A stretch of DNA of 64,000 nt from Singulisphaera sp. GP187 (GCA_945871915.1 CAMBXO010000010.1:37995-101994), one strand, 5' to 3'; counted from the stretch's first letter, positions 7,849 to 17,628 are shown. Notes: generated by a model from the letters alone, not told the origin. Numbers and translations are program-made.

Positions 7849-8895
7849 TCAATCTACGAGCGCAGTGAGGGCGTCGCAATCTGCCTTCAAATGCAGGGTT
7901 TGATCCTTGCGGGTTGTGGTGCGGGGGTCCAATTCAAACACTTTCACTATGCCGGTTGCGGTTTCCACTTGGTGCTGAGCCATTTCACCTAGATACACGG
8001 TTTCGCGGCATCGGCCCTGCAACATTGCGGGCTCATTCACAATGCGAAGCGACTCGGGCCGAATGTGAATGGTGACATGTGTTCCAGATGCCAAACCACC
8101 CGTGCTGCATTGCAGACAACCCGCCGCGGTTTCAACCATGCAGCCAGCCGAGTCACTGGAACCAACCACACCTGCAATGAAATTGGTTTCACCTAGAAAC
8201 TCAGCGACAAAGCGATTACGGGGGCGGTGATACAACTCCCGCGCCCCACCCAGTTGCTCAATCCGTCCATCTCGAAGCACCACCATGGAATCGGCCAGAC
8301 TGAGTGCTTCTTTCTGATCGTGAGTGACATACACGGCGGTCAATTTTATTTCACTGCAGATGCGCCGAATTTCGCTCCGCATCTCAAGACGCAATTTGGC
8401 ATCGAGATTCGAAAGCGGTTCATCGAGTAATAGAACACCGGGTCGAAACACGATGGCCCTTGCAAGAGCCACGCGCTGCTGCTGGCCTCCGCTCAGTTGG
8501 TTGGGTCGTCGCTCCGAAAGCCCGGCCATACGAACCATCTCCAGTGCCTCCATCACTCGTTGCTTCACTTCTGTGGATTGCACCTTGCGAACCTGCAGTC
8601 CAAAGGCGACATTGTCAAACACGCTCATGTGTGGCCACAGCGCGTAACTCTGAAACACCATGCCCGCATTGCGTTTCTCGGCTGGAACCTGTGTGACGTC
8701 GTGGTTTCCAAAGAACACCTGTCCGCTTGTTGGCTCCTGAAACCCCGCAATCATGCGGAGAATCGTTGTTTTTCCACACCCAGAGGGACCCAACATGAAG
8801 AACAGTTCGCCCGCCGGAATTTGAAGATCAATGTCCCGCACGGCAACAACATCGCCAAACTCGCATCGCAGTTTTCGAAGGTTGATTGCAAGCAC
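7849..8895 (-). CDS. ABC transporter ATP-binding protein, MalK/PotA/FbpC class
   Basis: A 348-residue nucleotide-binding subunit of an import-type ABC transporter. Walker A GPSGCGKT lies at residues 36-43, the Q-loop in FQSYALWPHM, the signature LSGGQQQR, Walker B VLLLDEP with the D-loop SNLDAKLR, and the switch His in YVTHDQKEA. The C-terminal hundred residues form a TOBE-type domain (HIRPESLRI). The class serves sugar, polyamine or iron(III) uptake, but no permease or binding protein lies nearby, so the substrate is open. The start codon is GTG at 8895. It is embedded in a housekeeping gene run 20 bases downstream of the DciA-like gene. Confidence 0.92.
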   Translation of the reverse strand: MLAINLRKLRCEFGDVVAVRDIDLQIPAGELFFMLGPSGCGKTTILRMIAGFQEPTSGQVFFGNHDVTQVPAEKRNAGMVFQSYALWPHMSVFDNVAFGLQVRKVQSTEVKQRVMEALEMVRMAGLSERRPNQLSGGQQQRVALARAIVFRPGVLLLDEPLSNLDAKLRLEMRSEIRRICSEIKLTAVYVTHDQKEALSLADSMVVLRDGRIEQLGGARELYHRPRNRFVAEFLGETNFIAGVVGSSDSAGCMVETAAGCLQCSTGGLASGTHVTIHIRPESLRIVNEPAMLQGRCRETVYLGEMAQHQVETATGIVKVFELDPRTTTRKDQTLHLKADCDALTALVD

Positions 8896-8915
8896 GGTCG
8901 GGCGAGAATACCCCG

Positions 8916-9284
8916 TTACCGCGCCGCCACCGGTTGCTCGTGTGTTACCTGACCCACGCGCATTCGCACACGCATAAGCCCCGGCACCGCAAGACGAAGA
9001 TTGGTTTCAAGCCCGCTACGCAGAACACGATCGGTGCGAAACGCGGCTGAACTGCTATCCGCCAAGAGCGTCAGCGTGCCGGATCGGAATGTCTCCACCC
9101 GAACACAATTCTGTAATTCCGGTGGAGCGATGCGCATCCACGCATCGGTGGCCGAGCCAATGGTCTTTTCGAGTTGCCGAAGATCGCGAGCAAAGATGCC
9201 GACATCCTTGTGAACATCCCGCACGCGCTCGGGACGAACGCGCCATGTGGAAAGTTTTTTGATGTGGTCAAGTGGGTCGCGCAT
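8916..9284 (-). CDS. DUF721/DciA-like protein
   Basis: A 122-residue protein with DUF721 features: a Trp-containing central segment (IGSATDAWMRIAPPELQ), then VRVETFRSGTLTLLADSSS and a C-terminal GLMRVRMRVG. The DUF721 family includes DciA, the ancestral loader of the replicative helicase DnaB, which would act at replication initiation together with DnaA (encoded at 44.5 kb). Members are poorly conserved, so the call rests on the overall pattern and length. Four bases separate its start from the thioesterase stop. Moderately sure of the family; helicase loading is inferred. Confidence 0.66.
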   Translation of the reverse strand: MRDPLDHIKKLSTWRVRPERVRDVHKDVGIFARDLRQLEKTIGSATDAWMRIAPPELQNCVRVETFRSGTLTLLADSSSAAFRTDRVLRSGLETNLRLAVPGLMRVRMRVGQVTHEQPVAAR

Positions 9285-9288
9285 GGGT

Positions 9289-9675
9289 CTATACCTTCAC
9301 GGCAAACATTCCCTCTGGAAGTGCTTGTGCCTTGCCCGAAGAATCGAGGCATGCAAGCGTTGTTGAACCAACACAGAGAAGTTCGTCGCCACGAAACAAC
9401 TCGTAGGTGTGGTCAATCTTCACACTTCCAACACTGGCAAGCGTCGTCTCCATGCGAAGCAAATCGTCATAGCGAGCCGGTCGCCTGTAATTAAGTTGTA
9501 GCCGAACGACCGCAAGGAAGGCCCCTTCTTCTTCCATGCAGCGATAACTGCGCCCGGTTTCACGAAGCAGCTCGGTACGGCCCATTTCGAACCACACTGG
9601 ATACACCGTGTGATGTGCGACACCCATCGGATCGCATTCACCGTACCGCACGCGGATTTCAAGGCTGCCTTTCAC
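9289..9675 (-). CDS. YbgC/4-hydroxybenzoyl-CoA-type acyl-CoA thioesterase
   Basis: A single hot-dog-fold thioesterase of about 128 residues. The catalytic-loop pattern RVRYGECDPMGVAHHTVYPVWFEMGRTELLR is the diagnostic Y-x-D-x-x-G helix region of the YbgC/4HBT family, followed by QLNYRRPARYDDLL. These enzymes hydrolyse short- or medium-chain acyl-CoA and in other bacteria sit near the Tol-Pal genes; that context is absent here. The frame begins at a TTG (9702), but GTG at 9675 gives the usual short N-terminus, so the start is uncertain. It lies between mnmE and the DciA-like gene. Confidence 0.85.
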   Translation of the reverse strand: MKGSLEIRVRYGECDPMGVAHHTVYPVWFEMGRTELLRETGRSYRCMEEEGAFLAVVRLQLNYRRPARYDDLLRMETTLASVGSVKIDHTYELFRGDELLCVGSTTLACLDSSGKAQALPEGMFAVKV

Positions 9676-9714
9676 GATGACAGCGTATCGAAACACGCCC
9701 AAATTCCGAACACA

Positions 9715-11073
9715 TTATTTCCCAACGCAAAACCGTGAGAAAATCCGCCCAAGGATGTCATCGGGTGCCAACCTGCCGGCGACCCCGCCCAGACTTTCCA
9801 GTGCCGCGTGAAGCGTGGCGGCAACAAGTTCCGGGTGAAGCGTGCGACCACCACCATCGGTTTCCAGTGACGCGTCGCTGGCGGCACGAAGGTGGTCGAT
9901 GGCTTCATGCACCAGCACGCGATGTCGCTCCGCAAGACACATGGCCTCGGCCGTTGTTGTGGCTCCAAGATTTTCTGCCATTCGACCAACGGATGCGGTG
10001 AGTTGATCGATGCCAAGACCAGTTGTGGCACTGGTGCGAACGGCGCCGACACATTCCTTGGACTCCGGTCGGTCACACTGCGTCTGCACAAGAATGTGTG
10101 GAACTGTTGTACCCGCCGCGCGTTCACCCACGGTAGAGCATTGAAGCGTGATGGTGGCTCGCTGCATCGCCTCTCCACGCATGCGCTGGCCCAACTCGTC
10201 CATTGCATGCACGGCATCCATTTTTCCTGGCGCGTCCACCAGTAACACCTCGCGCGGCCCGTCTGCGCAGGGAATGATCCACGGCTCCACTAAGACATCG
10301 CGCGTTGTCCCCGCGACATCCGCAACCACTGATCGATCGCGACGAAGAAGTGCATTAAAGAGCGCGCTTTTGCCGGCATTCGTCGGACCGCTGAGCACCA
10401 CCCACGGAGCGGCGGAAAGTTGTTCCATGGAAACCGATCCGTTGACCAACTGCTCAAGTGACTCGATCGAACTTGTAATCCCAGACCGCAAGTCGAGATT
10501 CGAAATCGCAACCACATCCTCCTGATCCGTGAAGTCAATCCCAGCTTCAACCATGGCCAGCATGTCCGCGACGGCTTCGATTGTTCGACCAACCCTTTCA
10601 CCAATCGCGCCGTGTCGCAACAACGCGGCCGCTCGAAGTTCTGCATCGGTACACGCTGCGATGGTGGCGGCCACTCCTTCCACCTGTTCAAGCGTGAGAC
10701 GACCAGCTTCGAATGCTCGCAGCGTGAATTCACCTGGATTGGCGGTGCGCACCCCAGGAATCGCCCGCAGCCATGCGGCCGTGACGGCACGAAGAATTTC
10801 ACGATGCCCAGGAACAATCAGCTCAATGCAATCCTCACCGGTGTAACTGTGTGGCCCGGGCATGCACACCGCAAGACAGGGCAATGCGCCGATGGGCAAT
10901 TGAAGTTCGGCCCCTCGAATGCAACGTCGCTCCGCGGAAAGACCAGCCCGCCCCTGGAGAATTTGAAACGCTTCAAAGACCTGCGGTCCGCTGGCACGAA
11001 TGACGGCCGCGGCGCTGGATCCGCCGGCACTCGCCGTTGCAATGATCGTGTCACGCTGGCCGATGGTGGCCAC
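9715..11073 (-). CDS. mnmE: tRNA modification GTPase MnmE (TrmE)
   Basis: A 452-residue protein that with MnmG installs carboxymethylaminomethyl groups on U34 of certain tRNAs. Domains: the N-terminal folate-binding domain (DTIIATASAGG...SYTGEDCIEL...NPGEFTLRAFEAGRLTLEQVEG), the helical domain, the inserted G domain (G1 GPTNAGKS at 229-236, GTTRD at 255-259) and the terminal FCVGK with the catalytic Cys. G3 reads DAPG instead of DTAG, and G4 reads TQCD (331-334) instead of NKxD, so guanine specificity may be altered. The start is GTG at 11073. It lies four bases downstream of yidC, a classic yidC-mnmE order. Confidence 0.94.
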   Translation of the reverse strand: MATIGQRDTIIATASAGGSSAAAVIRASGPQVFEAFQILQGRAGLSAERRCIRGAELQLPIGALPCLAVCMPGPHSYTGEDCIELIVPGHREILRAVTAAWLRAIPGVRTANPGEFTLRAFEAGRLTLEQVEGVAATIAACTDAELRAAALLRHGAIGERVGRTIEAVADMLAMVEAGIDFTDQEDVVAISNLDLRSGITSSIESLEQLVNGSVSMEQLSAAPWVVLSGPTNAGKSALFNALLRRDRSVVADVAGTTRDVLVEPWIIPCADGPREVLLVDAPGKMDAVHAMDELGQRMRGEAMQRATITLQCSTVGERAAGTTVPHILVQTQCDRPESKECVGAVRTSATTGLGIDQLTASVGRMAENLGATTTAEAMCLAERHRVLVHEAIDHLRAASDASLETDGGGRTLHPELVAATLHAALESLGGVAGRLAPDDILGRIFSRFCVGK

Positions 11074-11076
11074 GGC

Positions 11077-13251
11077 TCAATCGCGGCCCTTAAACCGACG
11101 CGATTGCTGCCCCTTCTCCCTCGCACGCTTCATGGCTGCTTCATACAGTTTGCCAAGTCGATCCTGCTTTGCCGGATCTCGTTTCTTGGGGGTGAAATCC
11201 ATTCGTTCAATCTGTGCACGCACACGCTTTCCTTCAATAATTCCAATACATGTGCTAGTCATGATGTACAGCGTTAATCCACTGGGGGCCGTGTAGAGCA
11301 TGATCGGAAACAAAATCACCGTCATCCACTTCATCATTTTTTGTTGCTGCTCTTGCTCGGGCGTCAAAGTGCCTGTGGATGGCGGCATCATGTATTTCTG
11401 TTGTAGAAAAAATACAACAGCCATCAACAACGGAATCAGATTGATGCCGGCAAAGGCAAATGGCCACGTGAACAGTGGCTTGTTGAATTCGATGAATTGA
11501 TCTGGTGAACTTAGATCGCTCAGAAAGCGCCATCCACCAAATTCTTGAAACACTCCAAAGAACGCGGGACACTGCCGCAACTCAAATGCGAAATACAGCA
11601 CGGCGTACAGCGCAATCCAAATGGGCATTTGGAGGAACGTTGGCAACATGCCGCCAACACATCCCGCGGGATTGACCCCCTTCTCGCGATACAAACGCAT
11701 CTGTTCCGCCTGAAGTTTTTTGGAATCCCCCGCATATCGTTTTTGCAGCACCTCAAGTTCCGGCTTGATCGCGGCCATCCCCTTGGTCACGCGGGCCATT
11801 TGAACTTGGCTGTACTTGGTCACCGGGTGCAACAGCGTGCGCACCACAATGACCAACACAATAATGGCCAAGCTCCAGTCAAACACCACCCAGTCGTGCA
11901 GGAACGTGAGCAGCAACACAATGAGATTGGCCAACCAAGAAAAGGTGCAAAAGCTGCAGCAACCACTGATCAAATACAGAATCAACCCATCCATTCGAAG
12001 CGATCGATAGGGCTGCTGTGCCTCAAGCAAATTGGGGTCGAGCGGGCCGGCAAACACGCCCATGTCAAACGAAACGCTGCTGCCGGCCGCCAGATCAACC
12101 TCGGCACTTCTGAGTTCACTAAATGCAACTTGTTGCTCGGCCGGAAGCGCGTCGGCGTGTGACCACACTTCGTGAATTGCACCCAGACTCTTACCGTTTT
12201 TCGCCGTGGGGTCTGGCGCGTGAACAGCCAGCGCGAAATAGCGATTGGTGGTGCCAAACCAACTCAGTTCACAATTTTGCTGCCGTTGTTCTTCCTGTGG
12301 CCACAAAATGAAATTCTGCGCGGCGATTCGCTTGAGCACATCTGCCCGTTCAAACATGGCCCCGTGCACGATGACATTCTGTCGTGATGGATCACGCTGT
12401 GGTCCGTACAGGTAACCAAACTGAAAGCGGCGAATATCCATCATGCCGCCGGGGTCCATCGAGAGGTCGCCGGGACCATATTGAATCCATCGAATCTTGA
12501 GTGGCCGGCCAGACACATTCTCAACCCGCTGCGCAAGCATCATGTCGTATCCATTGCCTGGCAATGAGAATTGCCGCGAGACTTTGACAACCGCTTGTCC
12601 ATCGGGGTCAATCACCTCGGTCTCAAACATTCCCGCGCCAACCGATTGCCACACCTCGCCAAACAGGCTTACCAACTTGCCATTGATTTCAATGGCGCGG
12701 GCTCCAAGGATCGGAACAGAAAACCCCTGCAGTTTTCCAAGTGTGTGCAAGGCGTAGCGAGCAGCGTCGGGCGGCATGGGTGGCGGGTTTGCATCGCCCT
12801 TGGCCACGGCCGTTCGATGTGCCTGCGCCATTTCGCGATCGCGTGCCGTAAGCCAAAAATCACTAAAGGTAATGCTGTCAATTCCAGCAGCATTGCGAGC
12901 AAATCCGATCGCGTAGGGATTCTGTTGAAGATCAAGTGATCCAAGACTTTGTGTTGCGGTGTTCTGGGCGGCTGCTTGCGGGAGGCGTGCGGAGAGTGCC
13001 GCGAGCGGTTCACGTGTTGTTGTGGATTCGCCACCTTGCGCAGCCGCGACTGGGGTGGTATTGGTTGTCTTGGATGACAACGCGGCCGAGTCCGCGGGGG
13101 CTTCGATCTGCTGTGCGACTGAAGTTGTTGGATCAAGCCCGCCTGTTTTTTTTGCGCCGGGTCCATAGATGGCGGACAACACCACGCCACCAGCGGCCAC
13201 CACGATCACCAGCACTATGGGCCAGCGCGACGCCTTACGAGGTTCGGCCAC
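11077..13251 (-). CDS. yidC: Membrane protein insertase YidC/OxaA
   Basis: A 724-residue inner-membrane insertase that works with or without Sec. An N-terminal helix (WPIVLVIVVAAGGVVLSAIYG) is followed by a long periplasmic beta domain (to about residue 430) and the conserved C-terminal core with several helices: DWVVFDWSLAIIVLVIVVRTLLHPVTKYSQ (including the conserved Arg), PTFLQMPIWIALYAVLYFAFELRQ and MKWMTVILFPIMLYTAPSGLTLYIMTST. The basic C-terminus would face ribosomes. The start is GTG at 13251, two bases after the metallophosphoesterase stop. rnpA and rpmH, the usual neighbours, are not in this window. Confidence 0.95.
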   Translation of the reverse strand: MAEPRKASRWPIVLVIVVAAGGVVLSAIYGPGAKKTGGLDPTTSVAQQIEAPADSAALSSKTTNTTPVAAAQGGESTTTREPLAALSARLPQAAAQNTATQSLGSLDLQQNPYAIGFARNAAGIDSITFSDFWLTARDREMAQAHRTAVAKGDANPPPMPPDAARYALHTLGKLQGFSVPILGARAIEINGKLVSLFGEVWQSVGAGMFETEVIDPDGQAVVKVSRQFSLPGNGYDMMLAQRVENVSGRPLKIRWIQYGPGDLSMDPGGMMDIRRFQFGYLYGPQRDPSRQNVIVHGAMFERADVLKRIAAQNFILWPQEEQRQQNCELSWFGTTNRYFALAVHAPDPTAKNGKSLGAIHEVWSHADALPAEQQVAFSELRSAEVDLAAGSSVSFDMGVFAGPLDPNLLEAQQPYRSLRMDGLILYLISGCCSFCTFSWLANLIVLLLTFLHDWVVFDWSLAIIVLVIVVRTLLHPVTKYSQVQMARVTKGMAAIKPELEVLQKRYAGDSKKLQAEQMRLYREKGVNPAGCVGGMLPTFLQMPIWIALYAVLYFAFELRQCPAFFGVFQEFGGWRFLSDLSSPDQFIEFNKPLFTWPFAFAGINLIPLLMAVVFFLQQKYMMPPSTGTLTPEQEQQQKMMKWMTVILFPIMLYTAPSGLTLYIMTSTCIGIIEGKRVRAQIERMDFTPKKRDPAKQDRLGKLYEAAMKRAREKGQQSRRFKGRD

Positions 13252-13253
13252 GG

Positions 13254-14048
13254 TCAGCGCCCCTCAAGCAGTCGCTCGCCGAGCCAGTTGTTCAGTTCTG
13301 GAATGCCATGAATCTTCTCAGAGACCGCTTTGGCGTTGTATTCCAGACGAATAAATTTTGCTGATTTGGCCTCACCGCTGCCATCGAGTTCAATGATCGC
13401 GTAACTGCTTCGTGGATCAAGATCGCGCGGCTGACCAACCGATCCTGGATTAATGATTACTTTTTCGCCACTCTTGAATTGCCACGTGCTGTCAGAAATT
13501 TCTCTGGGTGAATAAAAATCACAGTCGCCGGTGAAGACTCCTGGGACATGCGTGTGCCCAACAAAGCAACAATGTTCGATGCGCTCAAAGATTTGCTGCA
13601 TCTTGTTTGGACTGTTGTCCGCATCCTCGGGAAACAGATACTCGTTAATGGGCCGACGCGGCGTTCCATGAACACACAAGAATGGCCCCTCGTTCACGCG
13701 TACCCGCAACTTGCCTAAAAACTCCCACCGCTTCACGGCGCCTTCGCGATCCAGTTTGGCTTCTGCTTCAAACTGTTTCCGCGTCCAATGTGCTGCCTGC
13801 TCAGCGGCTGCATTGAAATTGGTTGGCTCGTACAGCACACCAAAGTCGTGATTGCCCATCAGCGACCACTTGCATCGCCGCGCAACGGTATCGACACACG
13901 CCACGGGGTCTGGCCCATATCCGATGATGTCACCAAGACACCAAATTTCATCTCCCTTCGCAGTGTTGATCTGTCGATCGATGTCGGCAAGCACCACCTC
14001 GAGCGCGTCCATGTTGCCGTGAATGTCACTGATGAGGGCGATGCGCAC
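13254..14048 (-). CDS. Calcineurin-like metallophosphoesterase (YfcE/MJ0936-like)
   Basis: A 264-residue enzyme with a full set of dimetal motifs: SDIHGN (8-12), CLGDIIGYGPDP near 37-48, GNHD (65-68), VHGTPRRP and GHTHVPGV, then INPGSVGQPRD. The pattern is that of single-domain phosphodiesterase/phosphatases of the SAPA-like group. The substrate is unknown. The start is GTG at 14048. It is the first gene of the run leading into yidC and mnmE, and it lies about 80 bases after the histidine kinase stop. Confidence 0.9.
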   Translation of the reverse strand: MRIALISDIHGNMDALEVVLADIDRQINTAKGDEIWCLGDIIGYGPDPVACVDTVARRCKWSLMGNHDFGVLYEPTNFNAAAEQAAHWTRKQFEAEAKLDREGAVKRWEFLGKLRVRVNEGPFLCVHGTPRRPINEYLFPEDADNSPNKMQQIFERIEHCCFVGHTHVPGVFTGDCDFYSPREISDSTWQFKSGEKVIINPGSVGQPRDLDPRSSYAIIELDGSGEAKSAKFIRLEYNAKAVSEKIHGIPELNNWLGERLLEGR

Positions 14049-14129
14049 GATGGGTTCCGTTGGGGAGGGGCGATGCTAGAGCCCAGCGGAAATGCCGTCA
14101 AAGCATAGAAATCACGACCCCGGCACCGA

Positions 14130-15899
14130 CTAGGTGTGGATCTCGCGGCTCTTGGCTGCCATGTCACGAACCATCTTGAGTAACGGGTCTCGTTCGAGTG
14201 GTTTGGTCAAGTAACAATTGCAACCGGACCGCAGACACCGCTCTTGATCGCCATGCATGGCGTGAGCGGTCAGCGCCGCAATCTGACCCGTCCAACCAGC
14301 GGCACGGAGTTGTTGCGTTGCCTGATAACCATCCACAACAGGCATTTGCATGTCCATCAGAATGACATCATGAGGGTGGCCGCTTTTACGAGCCGCCAGA
14401 GCAAGTTCAACCGCTTCCCGACCATTGTTGGCTACCGTCACCACCATGCCCGCTCGACGTAGGTGATGGGTAATCAGTCGTCGATTGTCATCGCCATCTT
14501 CTGCAAGCAGAACTGAAATCGTTAGTGTTTTTTCTTGAGTGTCGGTGAACTGTGACTGCGGCGTGGTTTCCTCGACAAGATCGGCTGGAAGTTCGTGCAC
14601 CATGTCCACGCCCGCAAGATCACCCACGCCGACTTCGACCACAAACGTGCTTCCAATTCCCGGAGCACTTTCTTCATACAGGTCGCCGCCAAGCAAACGG
14701 GCAAGGCGTCGACTGATCGTCAGCCCAAGGCCGGTACCACCAAATCGCCGCGTGGTGGATGCGTCGGCCTGTGAAAATGGCCGAAAAAGTTTGGTCCGTT
14801 GCTCGGCGTCTAAACCAATACCGGTGTCCGTCACGCTGCACTGAAGCCTGGTGGTCTGTGGGGCGGGGTCGGTGGGATCTTCGTCGCGTCGAGTTGTGCC
14901 CTTGCCCTTCACCATGCGAACGCTCACCTGAATTCCACCGTGGTCGGTGAACTTCACGGCGTTGCCAATCAGGTTCAAAAGAATTTGTCGAAGGCGATGC
15001 GGATCGGATTGAATGGTCTGGGGAACCGAACCGGCAAGCACCAGACGCAGATCAAGGCTGCGTTCGGTCGCCTGTGGCTGCATCGAGGCCATTGCCTCCT
15101 GAATGACACGCAGCGGATGTGTTGGAACTTTTTCAACGCTCATCCCGCCCGCATCGATCTTGGAAATGTCCAGCACATCATTAATGATGGCCAATAAGTG
15201 TTCGCTGTTGCGGCGAATCGATCGCCGAAGCCGCTTGCGCTCATCGTCGCCCGCCCCCTCATCAAGCAACACATCAATGAATCCAAGAATGGAAGTCATC
15301 GGCGTTCGAATCTCGTGGCTCATGTTGGCCAAGAACAGACTCTTGGTTTCCATGGCGGACTCGGTCTGGGCGCGCGCACCGCGAAGTTCTTCATTTTGTC
15401 GCAACAGATCGGCGCGAGCATCCTCGAGTTCACGAGTCACGCGAGCCTGCTCCTCTAAAGCCGCGGCGAGCCGGTCGCTGGTGCTCATCAGCAAGAGATC
15501 GCGCGCGGCGCCAAGCGGCCATTCATTCATCATGCCCATCATGCGAACGGCTTCACCACCTTCAAAGGTTGCACAACCTCGCGCTCGCACCCATTGCCAC
15601 ATGCCATCACCCGTTCGCATGCGAAACTCAAGATCAAAATTTTGCTTCTGCTGCAAGTGCCCGGAAATAGCCCCGTGCAGCCGACCAATGTCCTCTGGGT
15701 GCACATGATTGGCAAAGGTTTCAAAGGTGTTTGAAAAACTTGTCTCGTCATGGCGAAGCATTTGACGCAGTCCAGACGAATACCACGCCGTTCGATCTCG
15801 AAGATTCCAGTCCCACGCTCCAAGACCTGCGGCCTGCACCGCTTCAAAAATTCTGTTTCGGATCACTGAGTTGTCCGCATGTTCGCTGTGTGGATCCAT
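14130..15899 (-). CDS. Hybrid sensor histidine kinase (PAS-HisKA-HATPase-REC)
   Basis: A 589-residue soluble hybrid kinase without clear transmembrane segments. Residues about 14-130 form a PAS domain (WDWNLRDRTAWYSSGLRQML, with a PAC end). A coiled linker follows to about 185, then HisKA with the phospho-His in NMSHEIRTPM (H195), the HATPase_c core (LNLIGNAVKFTD; DTGIGL; FGGTGLGLTI), and a C-terminal REC domain with VILMDMQMPVVDGY and a KP motif near the end. No Hpt domain is fused; the separate Hpt gene at 42852-43226 is a possible relay partner. It is divergent from lpdA with 127 bases between. Confidence 0.93.
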   Translation of the reverse strand: MDPHSEHADNSVIRNRIFEAVQAAGLGAWDWNLRDRTAWYSSGLRQMLRHDETSFSNTFETFANHVHPEDIGRLHGAISGHLQQKQNFDLEFRMRTGDGMWQWVRARGCATFEGGEAVRMMGMMNEWPLGAARDLLLMSTSDRLAAALEEQARVTRELEDARADLLRQNEELRGARAQTESAMETKSLFLANMSHEIRTPMTSILGFIDVLLDEGAGDDERKRLRRSIRRNSEHLLAIINDVLDISKIDAGGMSVEKVPTHPLRVIQEAMASMQPQATERSLDLRLVLAGSVPQTIQSDPHRLRQILLNLIGNAVKFTDHGGIQVSVRMVKGKGTTRRDEDPTDPAPQTTRLQCSVTDTGIGLDAEQRTKLFRPFSQADASTTRRFGGTGLGLTISRRLARLLGGDLYEESAPGIGSTFVVEVGVGDLAGVDMVHELPADLVEETTPQSQFTDTQEKTLTISVLLAEDGDDNRRLITHHLRRAGMVVTVANNGREAVELALAARKSGHPHDVILMDMQMPVVDGYQATQQLRAAGWTGQIAALTAHAMHGDQERCLRSGCNCYLTKPLERDPLLKMVRDMAAKSREIHT

Positions 15900-16026
15900 G
15901 GGTTGTGATCGCTTTCAGCCGCAGGACGCGTGTCCCGTGCACCGCTACGATAACCGCCCGCGCCGGGCAACTGCGGGCTGTAGAAAGCTTGGTCGACCCA
16001 CGATGGCGCACAATGGAGAACTTTGA

Positions 16027-17535
16027 ATGGCCCCCAACGCTTCCGCAACTGCTACACCAAGCCACTTTGACCTCATTGTCATTGGGGGCGGTCCCGGCGG
16101 CTACGTGGGTGCCATCCGAGCAGCCCAAATGGGCAAGCGCGTGGCCTGTATTGAGCGAAGCAAACTTGGCGGCGTGTGCCTGAATTGGGGATGTATTCCA
16201 ACCAAGGCCCTGCTCCACACGGCAAAAGTTTATTCCGAGGCCTTTGCACATGGGGCCGAACTTGGCTTTGAGGTCGCCCCCGGTAGCGTGAAGGTGAATT
16301 GGGAAAAAGTCATTGCTCGCAGCCGAGGCGTGACGGGGCAACTCAATAGCGGCATTGGATTTCTTTTCAAGAAGAACAAGATCGAACACATCCAGGGTCA
16401 CGCGAAGATTGTGGCCGGGAAAAGTGGATCGACTCCATGCCGCGTGCAGGTTTCGACCGCCGATGAGAACTATTACAGTGGCTCTGGAAAACTGGTGGCG
16501 GGTGATCGAGTCGTAACGGCCGACCACATTCTGATTGCAACCGGGGCCGCCCCCCGCCAACTTCCGTTTGCCCCAAACAACGGCACCACCATCATCAGCA
16601 GTTATGAAGCCATGGCTCTGCCTGTCAAACCCCAGAGCATGGTGATTGTTGGCAGCGGCGCCATCGGCATGGAGTTTGCGTACTTCTATAACACCTTCGG
16701 GACCAAGGTCACAGTGGTCGAGATGGTGGATCGAATCCTTCCGCTTGAAGATGCGGACATCAGTAAGGCTGCACTCAAGATCTTTGAGAAGCAGGGCATT
16801 GCTTTTCGAACGGGCTCTGTCACCAAAGCGATTGAGAAGAGTTCACATGGCGCCAAAGTCTTGGTTGAAGGCGTCGCCGACAAGAAAACGGAATCCATTG
16901 AATGTTCGGTTGTCCTTGTTGCCATTGGTGTGCAAGGTCGAACCGATGGCCTGTGTGATGCAACGCTTGGATTGAAGATGGACAAGGGATTTGTGATCAC
17001 TGACGCACATGCAAAGCGAGACAAGGCGACCTACCAGACCAGTGTGGCCGGTGTCTACGCCATTGGGGATGTGATCGGCCCGCCCGCTCTTGCACATGTT
17101 GCAAGTGAAGAAGCGGTGGTCGCGGTCGAGCGAATGTTTGGACATCATTCGATCGGCATCGACTACGACGCGGTTCCATCTGCGACCTACTGCAACCCAC
17201 AAATTGCAAGTGTTGGCATGACCGAGCAGGCGGCGAAGGCTAATGGAATCACGTACCACATTGGCAGTTATCCACTCAAGAATCACGGCAAGGCCATTGC
17301 GGATGGTGTGAATGAGGGACTTGTCAAAGTGATCACCGGTGAGCCGTATGGTGAGATTCTTGGCGCGCACATTATTGGAGAGAGTGCAAGCGAACTGATC
17401 CATGAAATTTGTGTGGCCAAGCGACTTGAGGCCACAGCAGAAGATGTGATCACCACCATGCATGCACATCCAACCATGGCAGAGAGCATTCATGAAGCGG
17501 TGCTCGCTTCTGAGGGCCGCGTCATTCACGGTTGA
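16027..17535 (+). CDS. lpdA: Dihydrolipoyl dehydrogenase (E3)
   Basis: A 502-residue FAD enzyme that reoxidises dihydrolipoyl groups of 2-oxoacid dehydrogenase complexes with NAD. The FAD-binding IGGGPGGYVGAIRAAQ lies at about 19-34, the redox-active disulfide in GGVCLNWGCIPTKAL (C51, C56), the NAD-binding IVGSGAIGMEFAY mid-protein, and the C-terminal active-site His-Glu pair in HAHPTMAESIHEAV. GGAG about nine bases before the ATG could serve as a ribosome site. It sits 15 kb before the E1/E2 genes and 22 kb before lipA, all on the plus strand, and presumably serves that complex. Confidence 0.96.
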   Translation: MAPNASATATPSHFDLIVIGGGPGGYVGAIRAAQMGKRVACIERSKLGGVCLNWGCIPTKALLHTAKVYSEAFAHGAELGFEVAPGSVKVNWEKVIARSRGVTGQLNSGIGFLFKKNKIEHIQGHAKIVAGKSGSTPCRVQVSTADENYYSGSGKLVAGDRVVTADHILIATGAAPRQLPFAPNNGTTIISSYEAMALPVKPQSMVIVGSGAIGMEFAYFYNTFGTKVTVVEMVDRILPLEDADISKAALKIFEKQGIAFRTGSVTKAIEKSSHGAKVLVEGVADKKTESIECSVVLVAIGVQGRTDGLCDATLGLKMDKGFVITDAHAKRDKATYQTSVAGVYAIGDVIGPPALAHVASEEAVVAVERMFGHHSIGIDYDAVPSATYCNPQIASVGMTEQAAKANGITYHIGSYPLKNHGKAIADGVNEGLVKVITGEPYGEILGAHIIGESASELIHEICVAKRLEATAEDVITTMHAHPTMAESIHEAVLASEGRVIHG

Positions 17536-17628
17536 GTGGGCCGCCTGTTGACGACTGGTGTGGTGCCGGGCTTCCCACGAATCGTCCACCAACCGTGCGT
17601 TGAATTGCATCGGCCCTTCTGACCTCTG

